Part shown: positions 8,302-17,097 of the stretch, one piece after another | How positions within the stretch are numbered: position 1 is the first letter of the stretch | How the letters are laid out: each line of letters opens with the position of its first letter | Source: a bacterium | GTDB lineage: Bacteria; SZUA-79; Acidulodesulfobacterales; Acidulodesulfobacteraceae | Length of the DNA: 47,675 bases | Direction of reading: 5' to 3' | Assembly (NCBI GenBank): GCA_027319095.1 | Contig: DAHVNW010000013.1 | Coordinates: 1 to 47,675 of the forward strand | Notes under the pieces: model-generated | What the model saw: the letters and a program-made list of their open reading frames with translations, nothing else | What the model was told of the DNA's origin: nothing | Database searches by the model: none | Translations under genes and position numbers: made by a program

Positions 8302-8430
8302 TTTTTACCTTAAATTAAGCGAATATTATATAATCTTTTGGTTTATCAGAATATTAACTCATTTTTAAAAACATTATTTAATTACGGAATTATTATAACA
8401 GCCTGCTAAAAAAAATAAAATAATAAAAAA

Positions 8431-8477
8431 AGCCTCTTAATAGTTCCCTAATAAATAAGGACAAACCATAAGAGGCT
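8431..8477 (-). terminator. Terminator-like hairpin after the diheme cytochrome gene
   Basis: Arms AGCCTCTTA (8431-8439) and TAAGAGGCT (8469-8477) enclose a 29-nt loop. On the minus strand the hairpin is followed by a T-run (A-run on the plus strand, about 8424-8430). It lies 32 bp past the stop codon of the cytochrome gene at 8509. The long loop is unusual for an intrinsic terminator, but the U-tract fits. Nothing else is seen between 8302 and 8508. Confidence 0.65.
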
Positions 8478-8508
8478 CATTTTATTGCCTGTTATATAAC
8501 CCGGCTAA

Positions 8509-9171
8509 CTATTTTAAAGATTTAAGATACCTTGCTATAGTATTAAGCTGCGAAGCGGATATGTGCTTAAATTCCGGCATTATAACAAGATAAGTTTTAC
8601 CGTTGATAGTTGTGGGAACTCCGTACGTAAAATGTACCTTAGGATCTACTATCTGGGTTTCTATCCATGACAGGCTTTTTGTCTTGCCTATATGCGAAAG
8701 GTCAGGTCCTACTTTTCCGCCGACTCCGTCTATGCGGTGGCACGCAATGCAATTATCCTCCCTGAAAAACGCTAATCCTGCAGGAGGTTTAGGATAAGCC
8801 AAGTTAGCCCTCTGATACGGAAAAGATTTAATATATTCGGCTAATTTGTCAACTGCCGAAGGCGGTATAGTTTTTTTAAATCCCGGCATTCTTGCAAAAT
8901 AAACCTTTCCGTCGATGTCCGTTTTCTTCCCTAAAATAAAGTGCGTAGCGGGATTTAATATCTGCGCTTTAATCCATGAAAGGCTTTTTGTTCTTCCGAC
9001 ATTTGAAAGGTCGGGCCCTACGGTTCCGCCTTCATGTCCTAAGGTATGGCAATCTATGCAATAGTATTTTTTAAATAGCCCGGGTCCTGATGCCGATGCA
9101 AAGGCGAAATTCGACGAAACGAAAAAAATAAATGTAAAACAAACGGATGCGATAAAAATAAACTTTTTCAT
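8509..9171 (-). CDS. Periplasmic diheme c-type cytochrome (duplicated domain)
   Basis: A 220-residue exported cytochrome. The signal peptide spans residues 1 to about 26 (ends FAFASA). Two cytochrome c domains follow, each with a heme motif and a downstream methionine likely to be the sixth ligand: CIDCH with MPGFK, then CIACH with MPEFK. The two halves are clearly duplicates, sharing GG-VGPDLS-(V/I)G-TKSLSWI--QI--P--HF. They also resemble the monoheme proteins at 20568 and 20970 and the broken gene at 20164. Likely role: periplasmic electron carrier. GGAGGAAC upstream gives a good ribosome site. Upstream lie a large hairpin (9222-9275) and a copy of the shared bipartite element (9351-9407), so it probably belongs to the same regulon as the d1/molybdoenzyme operon. 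Confidence 0.92.
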   Translation of the reverse strand: MKKFIFIASVCFTFIFFVSSNFAFASASGPGLFKKYYCIDCHTLGHEGGTVGPDLSNVGRTKSLSWIKAQILNPATHFILGKKTDIDGKVYFARMPGFKKTIPPSAVDKLAEYIKSFPYQRANLAYPKPPAGLAFFREDNCIACHRIDGVGGKVGPDLSHIGKTKSLSWIETQIVDPKVHFTYGVPTTINGKTYLVIMPEFKHISASQLNTIARYLKSLK

Positions 9172-9221
9172 TTTTAGTTCCTCCTTAATTTTTTAATAAT
9201 AAAAAATTAATTTAACATTTT

Positions 9222-9275
9222 AAATTATCTCTCCCTAATTAAAGGGGGGTTCCTAAAGAAAGGGAGAGATAATTT
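9222..9275 (-). promoter_or_regulatory. Strong hairpin in the leader of the diheme cytochrome gene
   Basis: Perfect 15-nt arms (9222-9236 and 9261-9275; core TTATCTCTCCC / GGGAGAGATAA) enclose a 24-nt loop containing GGGGGG. It lies between the response-regulator gene ending at 9432 and the cytochrome start at 9171. A strong U-run is lacking on the minus strand, so it may be an mRNA leader structure or a weak terminator for the regulator gene. Confidence 0.6.
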
Positions 9276-9350
9276 TACGAACCGACATGATGTATTGTAT
9301 TACTGAATTCTTAATTAAAATTATATTTATAATTTTCCTAAATTTATGCA

Positions 9351-9407
9351 GGAAAAATCCTGATTTTTGTAAGGAAAATTAAGAAAAAAATGTAAGAAAA
9401 AAACTTA
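9351..9407 (-). promoter_or_regulatory. Bipartite operator-like element, copy A
   Basis: Part 1 is a 21-bp block (9351-9371) read on the minus strand as TACAAAAATCAG followed by GATTTTTCC. Part 2 is the 15-bp palindrome TAAG-N7-CTTA (9393-9407). The parts start 42 bp apart. The same two-part arrangement is found at 19992-20049 and 21435-21492, each time upstream of a cytochrome transcription unit. Here it precedes the diheme cytochrome gene by about 180 bp. Likely binding site for the linked LuxR-type regulators (inference). Confidence 0.7.
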
Positions 9408-9431
9408 TATATAATATTTAAATATAATAAA

Positions 9432-10091
9432 TTATTTTTTTAGAATTTTAAGTTTTATTATAATAAAATCTACCAGTTCGGATTTCTTTTTAAAACCTAA
9501 TTTTTCCATTCCTCTTAAACGATACGTTTCAACAGTTTTTTCGCTCAAAAAATGCCTTTCCGCAATTTCTTTATTTGTGAAACCGTGCGCTATATCGGTT
9601 ATAACCTCCTGTTCTCGAGAACTTAAGCTGTTCCACAGAAATTCTTCTTCATTCAACTTATCTTTCTTGATTTTAGGCTGTTTATCGTTTATGTAGCTTT
9701 TAACCATCGAAGGGTATATATATTTTTCTCCCCTTGCTACCGTTCTTATGGCATATATCAAATCATAATCCATAGCCTTTTTCACTAAAAAACCGGAAAC
9801 GCCGAGATCAAAACCTTTTTGAATATATAAGGCGTTCCCGTCTATCATCATAATTAATATTTTTGATTCAGACGATAATTTTTTAAACTTTGAAATTAAA
9901 AAAAATCCGTTTATTTCCAAAAAAGATATATCGAGGAGTATGACATCGGGAGCTTTTGATTTTACGAGTTCAAGCGCCGCTAACGAGTCTCCGGCCGTGC
10001 CGATAACCCTTATATCTTCCTGACTATCAAGCAAAGCCTTTAAAGCGGAAAGCAAAATGAAATGGTCATCGACTATGCACACGGTTATCAT
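9432..10091 (-). CDS. LuxR/NarL-family response regulator with an atypical receiver
   Basis: A 219-residue two-component regulator. The N-terminal receiver has the acidic pair Asp8/Asp9 (IVDDH), phosphoacceptor Asp54 (LLDIS) and the conserved lysine (VKKAMDYD). Two usual features are changed: the MP after the phosphoacceptor region is FL, and the switch Thr/Ser (Thr82 in the paralogue at 21514) is Met82. Phosphorylation signalling may therefore be altered. The C-terminal LuxR HTH is LSSREQEV...GFTNKEIAE...SEKTVETYRLRGMEKLG. Its recognition helix is nearly identical to that of the paralogue, so both probably bind the same DNA element. No kinase gene is adjacent. No clear Shine-Dalgarno precedes the ATG. 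It sits between the molybdoenzyme gene and the diheme cytochrome gene. Confidence 0.93.
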   Translation of the reverse strand: MITVCIVDDHFILLSALKALLDSQEDIRVIGTAGDSLAALELVKSKAPDVILLDISFLEINGFFLISKFKKLSSESKILIMMIDGNALYIQKGFDLGVSGFLVKKAMDYDLIYAIRTVARGEKYIYPSMVKSYINDKQPKIKKDKLNEEEFLWNSLSSREQEVITDIAHGFTNKEIAERHFLSEKTVETYRLRGMEKLGFKKKSELVDFIIIKLKILKK

Positions 10092-10161
10092 ATTATAAGA
10101 AACACTTTTATAATAATACCGATTTAAATACCTTATTGCTTTTTTTATTTTGTAAAACTTT

Positions 10162-10188
10162 TTCCCCTTCCTTTTTAAGGAAGGGGAA
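10162..10188. other. Strong hairpin between molybdoenzyme and regulator genes
   Basis: Perfect 12-nt arms (TTCCCCTTCCTT and its complement) with a TTT loop lie between the molybdoenzyme stop (10232) and the regulator start (10091). On the minus strand the sequence after it is AAAGTTTTACA, not a U-run, so it is not a standard intrinsic terminator. It may still end the operon or stabilise its 3' end. Confidence 0.5.
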
Positions 10189-10231
10189 TTATAATCTGCA
10201 AAAACTTATTTATAACATAAAAATTCTCGGT

Positions 10232-13200
10232 TTATACTTTTTCTATTTTAACCGGCGCGTAATAATAAACCATAGAGCCTCCCACCGGATCGGTTAATAC
10301 CGTAGTCCAGCCGTCTTTAGCGGCTATAGAGTCATCCAGCAGGAACAGGGCGTTAGGATGGACGCCCTGATTCCTTGCAGGGTCGCCGGTATATTTTTTT
10401 CCGTCTATGTACCATTCTCCCGAGCCGTAAAGCCATCTGCCGAATGCGGTTGCCGCCGTAATTACGCCGGGTCTCAACGAAGGCATTATCCTTACCCTGT
10501 GCGTAATACCCTTAGAATAGGTAGGCGATATTACCCTTATAGTATCCCCGCCGGATAAGCCCAGCTTTTTCGCGTCTATTGCGCCTATCTCCCAAAAAGC
10601 GTCCGGCAAAAGTTCCTGCAGCCACGGGTCGGCCATCGTTCTAGACTTGGAATGGATAGGTTGTCTGTGGGTTGAAACCATAAGCGGATATTCCTTTCTC
10701 GAGTATATCTTATCTAAAATTTCGCCCTTCATATTCCTATGCGGCAATAGTATCGTAGTTCCGTTAAATCTTTCGCCCGAAATTGCGTTGTGCGCGGTAG
10801 CCACCTCTTCGTTATATAAATGAACAGGCGTATCCGGCGACCAAAGGTGCGTTACCCATTTCGGCTTTCCCCACGGCAGATACCCTACGTCGTAATCCTC
10901 AAACCTGCCGCCTCTCGAAATAACGTAAGCCGCTTTTTTCCATTCCGAAGGCTTTAGCGCTTTTCCGTGCTTTTTTATATATTCTTTTACGTATTGCATT
11001 TCATACGCATTTGCATCCGGCACAGGCCCTAAATGAATAAACCTCTTTCCTTTCTTTTTTAAAAAAGTTTTACCGTCGTATGCAATGTTAGCCGCCATTT
11101 TAAGATAAAAATCCTCCCTTTCATTTAAATTACCGCCTTCGAGAAATGCATTCTCGCCGAATCCCGGCAATTTAATAGCCTTTGCCACGTCTATCAAAAA
11201 ATTCTCGACGCATATCGGCTTTCCGTCGTTAGTTTTTTCGGTCATAGGTTCTACTATAGGCTGCCTGATCGAAGTCCTGGCGGTAGGGTAAGTCGGAAGA
11301 TTGCCGAGAAAACCCCATCCTTCCAAGTAAGTCGTATCGGGAACTATATAATCCGCATAAGCGGAACTTTCGGAAATTAAAGTGTCGGATGCTATAAATA
11401 ACGGAACTTTACCGGTATCTTTAATCATCCGCATCCAAGGCTTGGTTTCGTCGTTTACGCCTCCCATAGCCGGCATAGACCACGCCGGATTTGCCTCCTG
11501 CTGAAGCATTATCTTTACCGGATACGGATACTGGAAATACGTTCCTCCCCATATCTCCTGCCATATGCCGAAACCGAACGGAAACCAAGGTCTTTGCGCT
11601 GCAAAAGGCGACTCGCCTTTTGCAACTTTTTCCTTATATTCTAAAGTATCTTCATAATACGAGCCCTCTCTCGAAATTTTTACGCCTTTTGCGGGAACGA
11701 ACCCCGGCCATTTGCCTAAATCGTAAGGATAACCGCTTCCGCCCATAATATTAGCGCTTCCCCCGCCGTTAATATATCCTCCCTGCCAGTTTATATTGCC
11801 GACCATAACGTTTAAAAACTGTATCGCCCTGCCGTAATAAAATCCGTTGGTATGCTTTACCGGACCCCTGTAGTAATCCGCAACGGCTTTTTTCCCGTAC
11901 GAGGTAAATTCTTTCGCAAGTTCGGGTATTATTTTCGGCGAAAGTCCGGCTTCGTTTGCATATTCGTCTATGCCGAATTTTTTGATTTCGCTCCATAGCA
12001 TTTGCATGCCGGTCATGCAGTTTACTCCGTTTACGTTAACGGGGGTTAAAGATAAAAATCCGGTCGGCCATAAATTGCCTTTAGTTCCGGTATCGGATAA
12101 AACAGGTTTTCCGGTTGCTTTATCTATGGCGTAAAAAGATTCTCCGCTCTTCAAGAGCTTGGCAAAATCGGGATTGCTTTCGTCAACGACGACAAGATAG
12201 GATGCGTTGGAAAAATTCGGCTCTCCATAGGCATTTGCCGCTTTATGGTTAAGATTCGTAAGGAAATTCTCGTCGTACCTTTTGTTTTCTATTATCCACC
12301 TTAACATGCCCATAGCCAAAGCTCCGTCGCCGCCGGGTTTAACCGGTATATATTTATCGGCATGTGCAACCATATTACCAGCCCTGACGTCTATTACGGT
12401 AACCTTTAGCTTGCCTGATGACGTAGCGGCTACCGTTCTTCTGGCTAAAGTCTGCATGGGAAAATTGGCTTCTAAGTAATTGGCTCCAAAAATCAAAAGA
12501 TGTTCGCAGTTAGGCAAGTCGGGCTTTAGCATATTAGTCCCGGGAAACGTCCTGAACGTCGATACATGATGAGATAAATCGCAGATTGAAACATGGGGCA
12601 ATGCATTTACCGAACCGAGCGCGTTTGCAAACCGGGTTATAAAATTTGCTATGCCTCCCTCTCCTCTGCCCCAGTAAGCCACAAACTGATTGGTTTTAGG
12701 ACCGAAATCGGGATATTTTGAATTTGCCGGTATAAACCTGTTCCTGCCTTCGTTCCAAAGGTGCTTAAAACCTTCGACGAACCTCTTTTCTTCACCGGGA
12801 ACATCCTTAAACAGATACCCGCCGTTTACGACTTCGCTTATCAACTGTTCGTAGGAAATTACCTTAAACTTTCTGGAGCCTCGCTCGTCGACCCTTTTTA
12901 ACGGCATATATACCCTATAAGGGTCGTAAACCGTCTGGGTTCCCGCCGCACCTCTGGGACATGCGGAATGCGCCCCGTCCACATACGGCTTATCCGCCGA
13001 ATAATAGTTTCCGGTATAAACTATGGAGTCTTTTACGGAAGTAGAATATTTTATATTAGGCTCCGTAGTCTGAATATCGTAGGGGTTACCGAAAATATTC
13101 AGAAGCGTTCCGTTAAACATCCTCGTCATTATACCGCAATCGCTGTGGCATTGCTTGCATGTGGAATATTTCACGATTTCGCCCGGCCATGTTTCGGGTC

Positions 13201-13348
13201 TGCACGGAAACGTATATTTACCCTGATATCCCAATAATCCTCCCGCCCATTGCGTTAAACCCGCTCCCGTAGCGACCGCCATAGCTCCGAATGTTCCTAT
13301 TTTAAGAAAATCCCTTCTATTCATTTTATTATTTTTATTCTTTGCCAT
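10232..13348 (-). CDS. Periplasmic molybdopterin oxidoreductase, sulfur/tetrathionate reductase-like catalytic subunit
   Basis: A 1038-residue DMSO-reductase-superfamily enzyme. The N-terminus has a twin-arginine motif (NRRDFLKIG), so the folded enzyme should be exported. An N-terminal [4Fe-4S] motif follows: Cys64, Cys67, Cys71 and Cys130 (STCKQCHSDCGI ... HSACPRG). A probable Mo-coordinating cysteine is Cys256 (VSICDLSHH). Later blocks such as ADYIVPDTTYLEGWG and the C-terminal molybdopterin dinucleotide-binding domain (EIGAIDAKKLGLSGGD) fit the group containing TtrA, SreA/PsrA, ArrA and SrdA. Length and Tat signal favour TtrA-like or SreA-like enzymes, but the oxidised substrate (tetrathionate, sulfur, polysulfide or other) cannot be told from sequence. 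It is the last gene of a six-gene operon, 12 bp after the membrane subunit gene. Confidence 0.9.
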   Translation of the reverse strand: MAKNKNNKMNRRDFLKIGTFGAMAVATGAGLTQWAGGLLGYQGKYTFPCRPETWPGEIVKYSTCKQCHSDCGIMTRMFNGTLLNIFGNPYDIQTTEPNIKYSTSVKDSIVYTGNYYSADKPYVDGAHSACPRGAAGTQTVYDPYRVYMPLKRVDERGSRKFKVISYEQLISEVVNGGYLFKDVPGEEKRFVEGFKHLWNEGRNRFIPANSKYPDFGPKTNQFVAYWGRGEGGIANFITRFANALGSVNALPHVSICDLSHHVSTFRTFPGTNMLKPDLPNCEHLLIFGANYLEANFPMQTLARRTVAATSSGKLKVTVIDVRAGNMVAHADKYIPVKPGGDGALAMGMLRWIIENKRYDENFLTNLNHKAANAYGEPNFSNASYLVVVDESNPDFAKLLKSGESFYAIDKATGKPVLSDTGTKGNLWPTGFLSLTPVNVNGVNCMTGMQMLWSEIKKFGIDEYANEAGLSPKIIPELAKEFTSYGKKAVADYYRGPVKHTNGFYYGRAIQFLNVMVGNINWQGGYINGGGSANIMGGSGYPYDLGKWPGFVPAKGVKISREGSYYEDTLEYKEKVAKGESPFAAQRPWFPFGFGIWQEIWGGTYFQYPYPVKIMLQQEANPAWSMPAMGGVNDETKPWMRMIKDTGKVPLFIASDTLISESSAYADYIVPDTTYLEGWGFLGNLPTYPTARTSIRQPIVEPMTEKTNDGKPICVENFLIDVAKAIKLPGFGENAFLEGGNLNEREDFYLKMAANIAYDGKTFLKKKGKRFIHLGPVPDANAYEMQYVKEYIKKHGKALKPSEWKKAAYVISRGGRFEDYDVGYLPWGKPKWVTHLWSPDTPVHLYNEEVATAHNAISGERFNGTTILLPHRNMKGEILDKIYSRKEYPLMVSTHRQPIHSKSRTMADPWLQELLPDAFWEIGAIDAKKLGLSGGDTIRVISPTYSKGITHRVRIMPSLRPGVITAATAFGRWLYGSGEWYIDGKKYTGDPARNQGVHPNALFLLDDSIAAKDGWTTVLTDPVGGSMVYYYAPVKIEKV

Positions 13349-13360
13349 TATAAATCCTCC

Positions 13361-14635
13361 TTATTTATTGTTATCCGTTTTTATTTCTTCAGTTTCGCGT
13401 TTCGTTCCGTTCCATTCAAACTTGTATTCCGGCTTTGGCGGCACGCTTAATTCTTCGGGGTCATGTTCCCATCCCAAAAAATAACCGAAAATGAATATCA
13501 GGAGAATGCCCATTCCAAAGAGCCCTATGCCCGTTAAATATCCGTCGTAACCTAAAAACGGAATATGTAAAACGGCCAGTCCTTGTCCGATTTTGACAGG
13601 AAGCTGACCGCCTATTACCGTATCAAACCTCATTTCGAATACGCCTACCGTAACGATAAAATCTAAAACTAACGTCCAAACTAACGATCTTCTAATTTTT
13701 TTAAAGATAAGGAATAAAAACGCCGGAATTATAAGTCCAAGCCCTATCTGCAAAACATGGTAATTGAACCATAACGGGCCGTGTCCCGCGAAACTATATA
13801 CGGCGTGCCAGTTGTCGTACACAGCTTTAGAGTTATACCCCCTTACAGAATAGAGCCATTCTATCAAATCGAAAAAAAGGTCCGCAAATATCGCGTAAAC
13901 TAAAGATTTATTAAGAACATCCAATGTATCCGGTTCGACTTTGTTTTTATTCGAAAATAAAGGAAAACCGACGCCGTACAATAAACCTACGAAGGCGATG
14001 CCGGATACGACCGCCGACGCTATAAACATAGGGGGTATGACCGGATCCGACCAAAGCGCCCTTGCCTTTATAGCGCCGAATAAAAATCCGACATAACCGT
14101 GAAAGAGCACGGATAAAATAATTCCAAGAATAGATATAATCCAGAGCGCTTTATGGTCCCTCGAAATACTTTTCTTAGATAAATCCATATTCCCTAACGT
14201 TAGAAGCCGGGACACTTTGCCCCTTATCCCCTTATCTTCGAGAGCCCTTTTAATGTTGTGCTCTCTAAAAAGATAATAAAGTTCAAAAAGAAAGGCTACG
14301 ACGAATATCGTCCATATAATGATAAACATGCCTAAAGGAGAATATGGAAAATGGTCCCTGAAATATAATTCCCATACGGCTCTGGATGGCTGCAACGCAT
14401 CCGCCAGGGGCGCCATTGCCGCAAGTAAAAGCATAGCAAAGCTTGCTATTAAAGAAAGCTGGGAAACGGGCTTAAGCTTTTCTATATTAAAAAGGTGGTA
14501 TAATGCCCCGACTACGAAAGAGCCCGCCAACAGCCCCGAAAGAAACGGGTAAATCACTATCGGAAGCCCCCAGTAAATATTCTCGAGAGTTCCGTAGGTA
14601 CCGTTAATTGAAAGAGGATTCACATATTGAAACAT
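13361..14635 (-). CDS. NrfD/PsrC-family membrane anchor subunit
   Basis: A 424-residue integral membrane protein with about nine to ten hydrophobic segments. The start NPLSINGTYGTLENIYWGLPIVIYPFLSGLLAGSF is typical of NrfD/PsrC/TtrC-type quinol-oxidising (or quinone-reducing) subunits. An acidic and basic C-terminal tail (PKPEYKFEWNGTKRETEEIKTDNNK) is cytoplasmic by prediction. In such complexes this subunit exchanges electrons with the quinone pool and passes them through the Fe-S subunit to the molybdoenzyme. Genes for both partners flank it directly (39 bp upstream, 12 bp downstream) on the same strand, which makes the three-subunit assembly very likely. Confidence 0.9.
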   Translation of the reverse strand: MFQYVNPLSINGTYGTLENIYWGLPIVIYPFLSGLLAGSFVVGALYHLFNIEKLKPVSQLSLIASFAMLLLAAMAPLADALQPSRAVWELYFRDHFPYSPLGMFIIIWTIFVVAFLFELYYLFREHNIKRALEDKGIRGKVSRLLTLGNMDLSKKSISRDHKALWIISILGIILSVLFHGYVGFLFGAIKARALWSDPVIPPMFIASAVVSGIAFVGLLYGVGFPLFSNKNKVEPDTLDVLNKSLVYAIFADLFFDLIEWLYSVRGYNSKAVYDNWHAVYSFAGHGPLWFNYHVLQIGLGLIIPAFLFLIFKKIRRSLVWTLVLDFIVTVGVFEMRFDTVIGGQLPVKIGQGLAVLHIPFLGYDGYLTGIGLFGMGILLIFIFGYFLGWEHDPEELSVPPKPEYKFEWNGTKRETEEIKTDNNK

Positions 14636-14674
14636 AATATAAACTCCTTATTTTAAAAATAATTAAATAATTAC

Positions 14675-15871
14675 TTAACCCGCATAAGGATATTCCCTTT
14701 CTTCCAAATACGGAAGCACGGGTTTTTTGCCAAGTTTTTCATAAGACGTGGTCGTTAGTCCCATCGCATAAGTGTAAACCATTTTAACTTTATCGGGATT
14801 AGTCGGATTCATCAGTTCATCGTCAAAGCCGATATAATAAACTTGCGGGTCGGTACCGAACTCGAGATTTAATCTCGAAGTCCTATGCGTTGCGATTAAC
14901 TTTGATACCTCGCTTTCGGGATCGTTTGTATCCCCGAATTTCATAGCCCTTCCGACGCATGTAGTAACGCATACGGGTAAAAGCGGCGTATAAGACTTTT
15001 CATGCGAAACCGCCGCCCTGCCGGCGCACATATTGCACTTATCTGCCGTATGCTGTATCGGATTTGCAAACCTCATATCGTAAGGACAAGCCTGAACGCA
15101 GGTAAGGCATCCTATGCACAAATCGTAATCTATTTCAACTTGTCCCGTTTGTAACTTATACGTCGCTTTCACGGGACAAACCTCGACGCACGGCGGATGG
15201 TCGCAATGATTGCATGTTCGGGGAAGAAAAACTCTTTTTACGTTAGGAGCGTAATTTCCATCATCCGTTACGACTATACCCATTGCGTCCGGAGCCATTT
15301 CTCCCGTTTCCATAACGTCCACGACCCTCCTGAAAACTCCTAGAGGAACGGTATTTTCGTTTTTGCAGCTAACTACGCAAGCCTGGCATCCTACGCATTT
15401 GTTAATATCTATTACGAAAACAAAATGATGTATCTTAGGTCTTATTTTTTTTATCATGTAAAACTTATCGTGAAAAATCCGCGCATGAAGCGGATTTTGA
15501 ATAGTATTCTGCCAGTGGTCCCAACCGTCTTTTATATACTGGGAGGGGTTCATCCAGCTCATCCACCTGTGATTTTTTAAAGGGCCGGTAGGAACTCCCG
15601 TCCCTTTTTCCGGCGTATTTAAACCGCCGCCTTTTCCTTTAATTTTTTTCAAAGGAGCCGCCGCCAAAACTTCTTTAGATTTAGATAAGCCTAATATTCC
15701 GAAAGCCGACGCCGCGAGTCCTCCCAAACCCAGCATTTTAAGGAACTTTCTTCTGCCGGTTTTTTCGTTATTCTTTGCGTCCCCGCCGGCTTCATCCCTG
15801 ACGCCTGTCTTTTCGGCGTTTTTTTCGTTTTTAATTAAATTTTCGCCTGTTTTTCCTTTGTTTCTCTTCAT
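14675..15871 (-). CDS. Four-cluster ferredoxin-type electron transfer subunit with Tat signal
   Basis: A 398-residue DmsB/TtrB/PsrB-type Fe-S subunit. After a long charged leader (about 40 residues) comes a twin-arginine signal, GRRKFLKMLGLGG, so the subunit is exported with or beside the catalytic subunit. Four cysteine groups are visible: CVGCQACVVSC, CNHCDHPPCVEVCP, CIGCLTCVQACP, and a split CNMC ... CVTTC. Together they fit four [4Fe-4S] clusters. The chain is longer than the usual 190-250 residues because of the leader, an insertion before the first cluster (residues about 75-150) and a C-terminal extension. It transfers electrons between the NrfD-type anchor and the molybdoenzyme. The operon position is between nirF (32 bp upstream) and the anchor gene. 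Confidence 0.92.
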   Translation of the reverse strand: MKRNKGKTGENLIKNEKNAEKTGVRDEAGGDAKNNEKTGRRKFLKMLGLGGLAASAFGILGLSKSKEVLAAAPLKKIKGKGGGLNTPEKGTGVPTGPLKNHRWMSWMNPSQYIKDGWDHWQNTIQNPLHARIFHDKFYMIKKIRPKIHHFVFVIDINKCVGCQACVVSCKNENTVPLGVFRRVVDVMETGEMAPDAMGIVVTDDGNYAPNVKRVFLPRTCNHCDHPPCVEVCPVKATYKLQTGQVEIDYDLCIGCLTCVQACPYDMRFANPIQHTADKCNMCAGRAAVSHEKSYTPLLPVCVTTCVGRAMKFGDTNDPESEVSKLIATHRTSRLNLEFGTDPQVYYIGFDDELMNPTNPDKVKMVYTYAMGLTTTSYEKLGKKPVLPYLEEREYPYAG

Positions 15872-15903
15872 TTAATTCCCCCTGCGTTAATTTTTTTTTA
15901 CGG

Positions 15904-17097
15904 TTATTTATCTAATTTATAAGGCACGCGGAATATTCCGGAAGGACTCCTGACCGGAATTACCGCAACCTCTTTGCCTGTATGGGCGTTAAAGACGTTT
16001 ACGGAATTGCCGAAATAATCCGATGCGTAAATTAATCTGCTATTTCCCGAAAAAGCCATGAACATAATTCTTCTTCCGGCTTTTATGTTTTTTATAACCT
16101 TCAACCCCTTTGCGTCTATATCTATAAGGGTTAAATAGTTATCGGCGGAACCGCTGTAATTGACGGCTATCGTTTTACGGTTCGGAGAAAATATTATAAA
16201 AATAGGATAGCCTATAAGATTAACGGAACGGATTTCCCTTTCGGTTTTTAGGCTGACTACGACTATCTTCTTTTCCCCTACGGCGGGAATATATGCCCCG
16301 CCGTTAAATATCGAATAGATTCCGTAATGGGGTATCTGGCGTGGAAAACTTCCCTTTTCGCCGTAATCAACGATACGGTATTTGAAGTTTTTTAAATTTA
16401 ATACGCCGAACTTTTGACCTATAAGAAAAGCCGCTATGTAATCGTGTCCGGAAACAAGAGCATCTATAGGGAACTTCCCTATTTGCCTTACCTTTTTTAT
16501 AATCTTAAAATTATTCAAATTAACTACCCATATCTGGTTTTTGTCCATAAGCTCGAATATAATATAATTTTTGTAGAACTCTACCCCTATATTTCTCGAG
16601 CCGGTATATATCGTTTTCAATATTTTAAATTCTTTATTAAGGATTACTATATTTTTAGGTTTATAATCCGCAACGGCTATAAGGTTTTTCGACAGGCAAA
16701 AATCTACGGTATCTTTCGATATCTTTTTTTGCAGGACGATTTTACCGGTTGCGGGGTCTATTTTAGAAAGATAGCCGTTTCTGCTTATCGCGTAACCGTA
16801 ACGATTGCCGAAATAGACTATTACGTGCGTTCCGTTCCCTATGTTTTTTATACTTCCAGTCAATCTGCCATGCGATATTACGCCTAAAGAACCGCCTGCC
16901 CTTTCTACTACGTAATACTTTGATGCGAAAACCGGCATACAATAAATTGCCATTAGTAAGGAAATTGCCATAAATAAGACTACCGCCGAAAAGATACAAA
17001 CTATATAAAACAAGCCGGGTCTTCCTGAAAATAATCTCCAGAAACGGAATAAGCCCTCGCCCTCGAACCGCCGTTGCAGATTCTTAAATAATCGCAT
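15904..17097 (-). CDS. nirF: NirF-like heme d1 biosynthesis protein, membrane anchored
   Basis: A 397-residue protein. Residues about 30-60 form one hydrophobic segment (probably an anchor or uncleaved signal), followed by an eight-bladed d1-type propeller. Diagnostic NirF-like blocks are YVVERAGGSLGVI at the start of the propeller, FPIDALVSGHDYI, IPHYGIYSIFNGGAYIPAVG and the ending SPSGIFRVPYK. NirF acts late in heme d1 assembly in denitrifiers. I chose the ATG at 17097 because GGGAGG lies 8 bp before it; a GTG at 17106 in the same frame is too close to that site. This start overlaps the nirJ 3' end by 97 bp in another frame. An ATG near 16971 would avoid the overlap but has a poor ribosome site. 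Confidence 0.85.
   Translation of the reverse strand: MRLFKNLQRRFEGEGLFRFWRLFSGRPGLFYIVCIFSAVVLFMAISLLMAIYCMPVFASKYYVVERAGGSLGVISHGRLTGSIKNIGNGTHVIVYFGNRYGYAISRNGYLSKIDPATGKIVLQKKISKDTVDFCLSKNLIAVADYKPKNIVILNKEFKILKTIYTGSRNIGVEFYKNYIIFELMDKNQIWVVNLNNFKIIKKVRQIGKFPIDALVSGHDYIAAFLIGQKFGVLNLKNFKYRIVDYGEKGSFPRQIPHYGIYSIFNGGAYIPAVGEKKIVVVSLKTEREIRSVNLIGYPIFIIFSPNRKTIAVNYSGSADNYLTLIDIDAKGLKVIKNIKAGRRIMFMAFSGNSRLIYASDYFGNSVNVFNAHTGKEVAVIPVRSPSGIFRVPYKLDK

Noticed and set aside
10162-10188. Intrinsic terminator of the molybdoenzyme operon
   Set aside because: The hairpin is strong, but no U-run follows on the minus strand. I list it as a hairpin of uncertain role.
16414-16887. 157-residue plus-strand ORF opposite nirF
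   Set aside because: It is Tyr/Ile/Phe-rich and mirrors the NirF coding sequence, which matches a known family over its whole length, so it is a shadow frame.
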